Positions 58,027 through 64,000 of a stretch of DNA of 64,000 bases are shown in pieces. The notes below the pieces were generated by a model, which worked only from the letters and a program-made list of their open reading frames with translations, had not been told where the DNA came from and ran no database searches. The translations under genes and the position numbers were made by a program. The stretch comes from Paenibacillus sp. GM2 (GTDB taxonomy: Bacteria > Bacillota > Bacilli > Paenibacillales > Paenibacillaceae): contig NZ_LN831279.1 of the NCBI RefSeq assembly GCF_900069005.2, positions 2,065,140 through 2,129,139 on the forward strand, written 5' to 3'. Within the stretch, counting starts at the first letter, position 1. The number at the start of each line of letters is the position of its first letter.

Positions 58027-59574
58027 TTAGTAAATCACAATATTTCCTTCACGTCGCTTCTCGCGGTCTTGGCGGCTGATGAGACGATTCATCGCTTCCA
58101 GATAAGCCTTCGCACTCGCCTCGATGATATCTGTGCTCACGCCGCGGCCGTTAGCAGATGCCTCCCCCTGCCTCAGCACCACATGAACCTCACCTTGCGC
58201 ATCCGTTCCATGGGTTACCGAATGGATTGCGTAGTCTTCCAGTTCGGCAGCAATGCCGGTTGCTTTGGCAATCGCTTGGTACACAGCATCCACCGATCCG
58301 TTGCCCACCGCGGCCTCTTCTACCCTATCCCCGTTCTCCTTCATAATACGAACCGCTGCAGTAGGCATCGTCTTATTTCCATAAGACACTTGAATATTGT
58401 CCAGCGTAAGCGGCTTAGGTCCCTCTGCCAATTTCTCGTCCAGCAAAGCCCGGATATCTTCGGACAGAATATTCTTCTTGCGGTCCGCCAATACCTTGAA
58501 CTTGGCAAAAGCGATATTAAGCTGCTCCTCGTTAAGCTCATAGCCCAGATCGATTAATTTCTCCTTGAACCCATGGCGGCCTGAATGCTTGCCAAGCACG
58601 AGCTTGCTTGAGCTTGCGCCAATCGTCTCCGGCGTAATGATCTCATAGGTGCTGCGATTCTTCAGCATACCGTCCTGATGAATGCCCGACTCATGAGCAA
58701 ATGCGTTCGCGCCTACAATCGCCTTATTGCCAGGCACGCTCATCCCGGTTAATTTGCTGACCATACGGCTAGTACGGTAGATCTCACTCAAGTTCAAGGA
58801 TGTTTTCGCCCCGTAATAATCACTTCTCGTCTCCAGGGCCAACGCGACTTCCTCCAGGCATGTATTCCCCGCTCTCTCGCCAATCCCGTTAATGGTTCCC
58901 TCAAACTGATCAACACCGTTTGCGATCGCGGCCAGCGTATTGGCCGTCGCCATCCCCAGATCATCATGGCAGTGCGTGCTTAGCTGAATCTTCTCAATAC
59001 CCGGTACACTAGATTTGATCGTCTTGAACATATTGCCGAATTGCTCGGGAGTTGCAAAACCCACAGTATCCGGTAAATTAACAACACAAGCTCCGGCATC
59101 AATTGCCGTCTTGGTCACCTCGCAGAGGAAATCGATCTCGGTGCGGCTGGCATCCTCTGCGGAGAATTCAACCTTGCTGAAGAACTTCCGGCCATAGCGA
59201 ATCGCTGATGCAGCCGTCTCCAAAATTTTTGCCTTATCCATATGAAGCTTATGCTCCCGGTGGATCGGCGATGTGGCCAACACGAGATGGAGGCAAGGAT
59301 CTTCGGCCTCACGCAGCGCTTCTACAACTGCATCGATATCCTTCATGTGACAACGGGCCAGACTCAGCAGCGTTGCATTCTTGACCTGTCTTGATACCGC
59401 ACGGATGCTCTCGATCTCTCCCGGAGAGGCTGCGGCGAAGCCCGCTTCAATCCGATCGATCCCCAGCTTCTGAAGCTGAATCGCAATCTCCACCTTTTCC
59501 TCCGTCGTCAGGCTTACTCCCGGCGATTGTTCCCCATCACGCAATGTCGTATCAAACACGTAAATTTTCCTCAT
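58027..59574 (-). CDS. leuA: 2-isopropylmalate synthase
   Basis: About 515 residues, the length of bacterial LeuA type 1. It begins MRKIYVFDTTLRDGEQSPGV (metal Asp, Arg and Glu), has HCHDDLGMATAN (metal His pair), GIGERAGNTCLEEV, and a complete C-terminal LeuA allosteric domain for leucine feedback. It joins acetyl-CoA and 2-ketoisovalerate in the first step of leucine synthesis. ATG 59574 matches the family start; ATG 59586 is in frame with AAGGG immediately before it. No leuCDB or ilv genes follow, and the leader contains two T-boxes. Confidence 0.95.
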   Translation of the reverse strand: MRKIYVFDTTLRDGEQSPGVSLTTEEKVEIAIQLQKLGIDRIEAGFAAASPGEIESIRAVSRQVKNATLLSLARCHMKDIDAVVEALREAEDPCLHLVLATSPIHREHKLHMDKAKILETAASAIRYGRKFFSKVEFSAEDASRTEIDFLCEVTKTAIDAGACVVNLPDTVGFATPEQFGNMFKTIKSSVPGIEKIQLSTHCHDDLGMATANTLAAIANGVDQFEGTINGIGERAGNTCLEEVALALETRSDYYGAKTSLNLSEIYRTSRMVSKLTGMSVPGNKAIVGANAFAHESGIHQDGMLKNRSTYEIITPETIGASSSKLVLGKHSGRHGFKEKLIDLGYELNEEQLNIAFAKFKVLADRKKNILSEDIRALLDEKLAEGPKPLTLDNIQVSYGNKTMPTAAVRIMKENGDRVEEAAVGNGSVDAVYQAIAKATGIAAELEDYAIHSVTHGTDAQGEVHVVLRQGEASANGRGVSTDIIEASAKAYLEAMNRLISRQDREKRREGNIVIY

Positions 59575-59602
59575 TTTCTGTTCCATCCCTTCAAAATGAT
59601 AT

Positions 59603-59965
59603 TAAAAAAACCTCTCACGCCTCTGCTACAGGCCAAATAACCTGTGCAGGGGCGAAAGAGGTTCTCTTCCACGGTACCACCCTTGTTTTGCCGTCTACCT
59701 CAAGCCAGCAGGTTCCAGGCGGACCCTGAAACTGCCAAACTGTAATTTACGGCCTCAGATGAATCATAACCACTTTAGGGTCAGATCCAAAGATGCAATA
59801 ACGGGCAAAACCCGGCATCTCTTAATTACTTCCATCCGCTATATACAGAAGCGTTCGGAGATGCAGCTCCAAGGCGAGTTGATACGCTGATTAAGGCGGC
59901 GATTTCAGCATGTTCGCCGTTCTCTGGACATAATCCCTCGTATCCGGTCCTTATCTTAGCTATTC
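59603..59965 (-). ncRNA. Leucine T-box riboswitch, leuA-proximal
   Basis: The T-box sequence AGGGTGGTACCGTG is at 59683-59670 (minus strand). The terminator stem at 59609-59662 (AACCTCT/AGAGGTT arms) ends in seven T, and its 5' arm pairs alternatively in the antiterminator. Stem I contains GCTGAAAT and CAGAGAAC motifs; just before GCCTTGGAGCTG the likely specifier codon is CTC (Leu). Uncharged tRNA-Leu would stabilise antitermination and switch on leuA. Confidence 0.9.
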
Positions 59966-59982
59966 CCTATTCGATTAGAGGT

Positions 59983-60008
59983 TGTTTAAAAAGCCCTCTT
60001 TTTAAACA
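59983..60008. repeat. Hairpin between the two T-boxes
   Basis: Perfect 11-base arms TGTTTAAAAAG/CTTTTTAAACA with loop CCCT. It begins with GAGGTTGTTTAAAAAG, a fragment pattern also seen at other spots in the window, so it may be the end of a dispersed element. Confidence 0.5.
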
Positions 60009-60056
60009 TGTACTTCCAGGCTTTTTTACGCCGGAACAATCAATAACAAATCAAAA

Positions 60057-60355
60057 AACCCCTCTCATCCCGCGCATCAAATGCGCCATGGGACGAAAGG
60101 GGTTAGCTTCCGTGGTACCACCCAGCTTCACTATACATTGCTTAATGTACAGCCTCAGGCAGAGCGAAAATATTCGCTATCTGCGCACGTTAACGGATGC
60201 AGACCGGCCATCCCTAACGCTAATCAGCGGTTCAGGACAGCAGCTCAGAGGCGAGTTGGTGCTCGGGATTAAGGCGGTGATTTCAGCAACTACACCGCTC
60301 TCTGGACATAAGCGCCCGTATGACCTGCTCCTCTTCATAGCCAATCTTTTCAAAA
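60057..60355 (-). ncRNA. Leucine T-box riboswitch, leuA-distal
   Basis: A second complete T-box on the same strand upstream of the first, with T-box sequence TGGGTGGTACCACG (60124-60111), terminator 60057-60104 (AACCCC/GGGGTT arms plus T6), and stem I with AGAGAGCGG, TTGCTGAAATCACCGC and the likely specifier CTC before GCCTCTGAGCTG. No gene lies between it and the second T-box, so both control leuA. Confidence 0.9.
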
Positions 60356-60365
60356 ACTTGATCAT

Positions 60366-60395
60366 ATTATATTCACAAATTTAGATTTTAGTCAA
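60366..60395 (-). promoter_or_regulatory. Promoter of the tandem T-box/leuA transcript
   Basis: Minus strand TTGACT (60395-60390), an 18-base spacer, TATAAT (60371-60366). Start expected near 60359, directly at the beginning of the distal T-box. Confidence 0.8.
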
Positions 60396-60441
60396 CCGTT
60401 ATTTTTATTTTTTTGTATTGCCCCTGCTCCCGGGGAGCAAG

Positions 60442-61638
60442 TTACTTAACGGAAGAGCCTGTATCCTCAATGATCAAATCAACATCATACGTCACTTCCG
60501 ACTTACTAAAGACACGATCCCAATCCTGCTCCACCTTCCTCCAAACCTTCGGATGCTGCATCCGAAGATGATCCCCGAATCTTCCAACATCGACCTGGTA
60601 TACATCACGCATTTTATGAATGACATCCTTCATCATCGTATTCAGCTCTTGCTTGAAGGCTTCTTCCGCTTCGCTGATAAATTCCTCGTTGCCGGCGGAC
60701 TCCTCCATATCCCAGTTCTCCATAAGCCTTCCCTTCGTCTCGATCTTTACATGAAACGAGATATTGTCCCCATTGACCTGCGATTTTGTGCTTGACTTGG
60801 CCGAGATCACTTCGTAGATCAGCACGTTGCCATCCTTGTCATAAGTCTTAAGCACCCCGCCATGGATCGACCCATGAATCCAGGACAGTGCCTGAGTCTC
60901 CCGCACGGATAACGATCCGATCCATTTCCTGTTCTTCCCTTGAATGATGGAGGATCCGGCAATAGCTACCTCATCCTTGGAGCTGGACAGATTCTGCAAA
61001 GTAAAGCTTGTGCCGGAATTTATGATTCCGTTCAGCTTGGTGAGATTTTTAGGAGGTAATACATTATTGGCTTTGCCCCCGTTCTCGGTCAGGCCGGTAA
61101 GCTCCAAGGAGGGGATTTCGCCGGAATTGTTGCTGACGAGCACCTCGCTCGCTTTGCTCTTGCTCATTAATACAAGGCAGCTTGGTCTGATCGCGTTATC
61201 CCTTAGCACGAATTTCAACAGCTTGTCAATTTCTATTCGCTGTGCAAGCTCCTCTGAAATAACAATCACTTTGACATGATGACCCATCATTGGCTTGGAT
61301 CTCCGGGTGGCCATTTGACGGATCATTTGGAACAGAGAGTCCCCGGTTTCCTGAATATTCGAATATAAATCGCTGCTTGATTTATCCGCTTTGCCGGAAG
61401 TTGGTCTTTTTTGAAAAGGAATAATTTGAAAAGTGAGTGTAACCCGATCCTTCTTGGGGTAGGCATTCCCATTCATGGCCAGCTCCTTCTCTTCTTTCGA
61501 TGGTTCGGCCACATCCATCCCCAGCCCCACAAGTACCGTCTGATCCTCGATTTCTTTAATTCCCCAGCACCCGGTAGTAAGAGTCAGCAAAAGCAAGAGC
61601 GGGAAGATAGCCAGTATATATCGTCTCAGTCGATCCAT
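60442..61638 (-). CDS. Spore germination protein GerKC-type (Ger(x)C lipoprotein)
   Basis: A 398-residue germinant receptor C subunit. Lipoprotein signal with lipobox LTLTTGCWG, then the Ger(x)C features IEDQTVLVGLGMDVAE, VTLTFQIIPFQ and MRQMATRRSKPMMGHHVKV and a C-terminal region with AFKQELNTMMKDVIHKMRD. It sits outside the spore inner membrane as part of the A-B-C receptor. ATG 61638 overlaps the gerKB stop; other in-frame ATGs at 61650 and 61674 are possible. No clear terminator was found after it. Confidence 0.9.
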   Translation of the reverse strand: MDRLRRYILAIFPLLLLLTLTTGCWGIKEIEDQTVLVGLGMDVAEPSKEEKELAMNGNAYPKKDRVTLTFQIIPFQKRPTSGKADKSSSDLYSNIQETGDSLFQMIRQMATRRSKPMMGHHVKVIVISEELAQRIEIDKLLKFVLRDNAIRPSCLVLMSKSKASEVLVSNNSGEIPSLELTGLTENGGKANNVLPPKNLTKLNGIINSGTSFTLQNLSSSKDEVAIAGSSIIQGKNRKWIGSLSVRETQALSWIHGSIHGGVLKTYDKDGNVLIYEVISAKSSTKSQVNGDNISFHVKIETKGRLMENWDMEESAGNEEFISEAEEAFKQELNTMMKDVIHKMRDVYQVDVGRFGDHLRMQHPKVWRKVEQDWDRVFSKSEVTYDVDLIIEDTGSSVK

Positions 61639-61639
61639 T

Positions 61640-62734
61640 TCACCTCGCATCCCCCTTTTTGAAAATAATGGCATATAGCAGCATTAATGGAGGCAGAATG
61701 ATGAATATAGCAACCCCGACATTAGCAAAGAAGCCACCGAACTGAAAGAGCTCATTTACGTCTCGGGGAAACGAAGCAATGATAAATATGACCGGCATCG
61801 ATAAATATAGAATCGGTTTCTTGCTTGTTCGGAAGGTTTGTGCAATCCCGGTTGTAGATATATATTGCAAAATAGAGAAGGTTGTTAGAATTTGCATGAT
61901 CCAGACAACAAGCAGGAAGAAATCGAACCTCTCGAAGAAAAGCCCCTTAATCTCGAAGCTTCGCAATAAATCCACGATCGGCCAGGTACTGCTGACGGCC
62001 CCATGCACACTAATTCCGCCGATCACCATGATGAAAGCGATCAGATTCAGGAATAAAGGGACCGTTATCCCCATAACTAGCGCCGTCCCGGCCTTTCCGG
62101 GATGCTTCATTGAAGCGGTGAGGATGAACATAATTTCATGCCCCAGAAATACGAGCACGGTTGAACCGACACCTTGCAATGCTGGGAGAACTCCGTCACC
62201 AAGCACAGGGAGCAAATTGTCTATTTCGAACACTTTACTGCTCAGAATCATCGAAAAAACAAATACCACGATAGTGATTGGCAGTATGATCTCGTATAAT
62301 CGGGCTATCGCCCCAAGCCCACCCAGGATTAGATATAAGCCAACCCAAATAAAGGACATCATAATCCCCCATCGGGGAACATCCTCAAGCAGGTAGAGCG
62401 TGGTTACTTCGAACATCACTCTCAGCTCAAAGGCAGCTATAAAAATATAAAAAGCCGCAATTCCAACATTGAACAAGCTTCCCAGCCACTTTCCCATAAG
62501 ATCTCTGGAAAATTGAAAAAGTGTCTTGCCCGGAAATCGCTGGCATAGCTTAACGATGCAGGTTCCGGTCAGCACGACCAGAATGCCTCCGAGGATAATG
62601 GATATCCAGCCATCAGAGTTATTCATCTTGTCAGCAAGTACTCTTGGTAAAGTGAGTATCCCCGACCCAAGCATACAGTTGCTGATAATCACTGCGGTTT
62701 GTGAAGTCGTGATTTTCTTATCCTCGGTTAACAT
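61640..62734 (-). CDS. Spore germination protein GerKB-type (GerAB/ArcD/ProY permease family)
   Basis: A 364-residue integral membrane protein with about ten helices, the B subunit that binds germinant in GerA-type receptors (APC superfamily fold). Seen: MLTEDKKITTSQTAVIISN, then TLPRVLADKMN and PGKTLFQFSRDLMGKWLG. ATG at 62734 has GGAGG 6 bases upstream. It is 22 bases after the A subunit stop. Confidence 0.92.
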   Translation of the reverse strand: MLTEDKKITTSQTAVIISNCMLGSGILTLPRVLADKMNNSDGWISIILGGILVVLTGTCIVKLCQRFPGKTLFQFSRDLMGKWLGSLFNVGIAAFYIFIAAFELRVMFEVTTLYLLEDVPRWGIMMSFIWVGLYLILGGLGAIARLYEIILPITIVVFVFSMILSSKVFEIDNLLPVLGDGVLPALQGVGSTVLVFLGHEIMFILTASMKHPGKAGTALVMGITVPLFLNLIAFIMVIGGISVHGAVSSTWPIVDLLRSFEIKGLFFERFDFFLLVVWIMQILTTFSILQYISTTGIAQTFRTSKKPILYLSMPVIFIIASFPRDVNELFQFGGFFANVGVAIFIILPPLMLLYAIIFKKGDAR

Positions 62735-62756
62735 ATAATCCTCCTCGATCACGCCC

Positions 62757-64000
62757 TCATTTACTTCTGCGGCTGGAATCCTTCGTCTTCATCAGGATGG
62801 GGCGCCGGTTCATCAGCTTGAATGGCATGCGAAATACAAAGTCCTTCCAGTCATTCAACCGGTATGGAGACATTGGGCTGACATATGGTACGCCAAAGCT
62901 CTTCAGCTTCGACAGATGGCTGCAGATCAAGATGAAAAACAGCACGGTTCCAAACAGCCCCAGAAACGCCGCAAAGAACATCGCCAGAAACCTCAGCATC
63001 CGTAGAGTAATCCCGGCACTGTAGGATGGAATAGCAAAGGATGATATAGCCGTTACCGCCACAACAATAACCAGGAAAGGACTGATAATCCCCGCATTTA
63101 CCGCAGCATCGCCAATAATCAGACCTCCAACGATACCCATCGCAGGGCCGATTGGCTTGGGCAGCCGAATGCCGGCTTCTCTAAGGATTTCAATCGAAAC
63201 TTCCATAATTAGCGCCTCAATTATCGAGGGAAACGGGACGGTCTGCCTGGCCTCTATAATCGTGACTACTAACTCAGTAGGAATCAGTCCCTGATTATAG
63301 GTAATAAAGGAGATATATATAGCGGGTGTAAATACGGCTAAAAAAGCGGTGAAAAATCGCAACAACCGCAGTAGTGTAGCTGGTATCCAGCGCTCGTAAT
63401 AATCCTCCGGCGACTGGAGCAGCATGCTGAAGGTCACGGGAACAATTAATGCAAAGGGAGTTCCATCAAGTAAAATGGCTACCCTGCCTTCCATTAAAGC
63501 ACCGATGACCCGGTCCGGCCGCTCGGTGTTCTGGACCTGCTGGAACAGGCTCATGCTGTTGTCCTCAATCAGCTGCTCCACATAACCTGATTCCGCCACA
63601 TAGTCCATATTGATCGCTTCAACCCGGCGGATAACCTCTTCGACCAGTTCAGAATTGGCGATATCCCTCATGTAAGCGATGATCAGATCCTTTTGGGCGC
63701 GCGCTCCAACCTTGAATTTGGTCATCTGCAGGCTCTCGTTCCTGCCATGACGCCTTAATAAGGCGGTATTCTCGCTTAAGGTTTCTGTAAAGCCAGTGCG
63801 CGGGCCTCTTAACAGGCCTTCGGATACCGGTTCCTCTATAGGCCTGCTATTTCCGGCAGATCCGTTCATAAACACCACTTCTTCTACCCCTTCAACCAGC
63901 AGCGCTACAGAACCCGTTAATATGCTTTCTATTACCTGATCCAGATGGCGAGTATCGCTGACTTGGCTAATGGACAGAATCTGCTCCAACAGACTTTCCC
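62757..64000 (-). CDS. Spore germination protein GerKA-type (GerA family), 5' end off window
   Basis: The frame continues past base 64000 ([13 protein letters not shown] at the edge), so the TTG at 63989 is not the start. At least 414 residues are present of about 480-550. Features: [49 protein letters not shown], then four or five helices with [27 protein letters not shown] and [21 protein letters not shown] subunit of the GerA-type nutrient receptor. First gene of the A-B-C operon. Confidence 0.93.
   Translation of the reverse strand, partial: ESLLEQILSISQVSDTRHLDQVIESILTGSVALLVEGVEEVVFMNGSAGNSRPIEEPVSEGLLRGPRTGFTETLSENTALLRRHGRNESLQMTKFKVGARAQKDLIIAYMRDIANSELVEEVIRRVEAINMDYVAESGYVEQLIEDNSMSLFQQVQNTERPDRVIGALMEGRVAILLDGTPFALIVPVTFSMLLQSPEDYYERWIPATLLRLLRFFTAFLAVFTPAIYISFITYNQGLIPTELVVTIIEARQTVPFPSIIEALIMEVSIEILREAGIRLPKPIGPAMGIVGGLIIGDAAVNAGIISPFLVIVVAVTAISSFAIPSYSAGITLRMLRFLAMFFAAFLGLFGTVLFFILICSHLSKLKSFGVPYVSPMSPYRLNDWKDFVFRMPFKLMNRRPILMKTKDSSRRSK

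Overview
The window reads as chromosomal DNA of an endospore-forming Bacillota, most likely a Paenibacillus or close relative. The evidence is the spore genes (a gerA-type operon, cwlJ-gerQ), YesM/YesN-type two-component pairs beside lipoprotein sugar-binding genes, T-box control of leuA, moderate GC content, strong AGGAGG-type ribosome sites and several TTG/GTG starts. No rRNA, tRNA, phage, insertion-sequence transposase or CRISPR array was seen.

Layout. 1-5.1 kb: a solute-binding lipoprotein running off the left edge, divergent from a YesN/YesM pair. 5.2-16.4 kb: mostly minus-strand housekeeping and accessory genes (YHYH/copper-amine-oxidase-fold protein, VOC, YdeI, PAP2, YebC, a TetM-like GTPase, GNAT, cyclase, a 51-residue membrane protein missed by length cut-offs, histidine phosphatase). 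Between 13.1 and 17.1 kb several genes are disrupted: a double-GNAT gene, an alpha/beta-hydrolase relic, a RidA gene without a usable start, and a sulfatase. 16.6-26.5 kb: that sulfatase faces a minus-strand operon of two ABC permeases, a binding protein, a YesM kinase, a YesN regulator and a GH88 unsaturated glucuronyl hydrolase. Together they look like an uptake and degradation locus for uronate oligosaccharides, possibly sulfated.

26.7-38.2 kb: a KimA-type K+ importer; an NAD(P)-binding/CatE-like pair whose promoter carries the same 19-bp operator as a YwnA-like Rrf2 gene 2.4 kb away; an acetyltransferase/AraC divergent pair; two unknown proteins; an AI-2E family protein; KtrB; an M29 aminopeptidase. 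38.2-40.4 kb: a 2.1-kb gene-free block of repeats (41-bp G-rich tandem units, two 187-bp inverted-repeat elements, purine-rich DNA, 113-bp pyrimidine-rich tandem units). 40.4-47.2 kb: a complete peptide ABC operon (binding protein-B-C-D-F) beside an ArsR-like regulator, with an operator palindrome over the opp promoter. 47.4-49.6 kb: a CorC/HlyC-type protein and two more inverted-repeat elements.

49.7-57.1 kb: cwlJ-gerQ with a sigma-E-like promoter, an FAD oxidoreductase, a DUF2500 protein, a small cysteine-rich protein under a candidate Fnr box at -41.5, a YCF48-type lipoprotein, a CE4 deacetylase and ldh. 57.1-64 kb: a methyltransferase, leuA behind two consecutive leucine T-boxes, and a gerKA-KB-KC type germination operon leaving the right edge.

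The most notable signals are regulatory and non-coding: the Rrf2 operator set, the tandem T-box leader, the Fnr-like promoter of the cysteine-rich small protein, and the repeat block at 38.2-40.3 kb. I did not find a clear new defence or mobile gene system.
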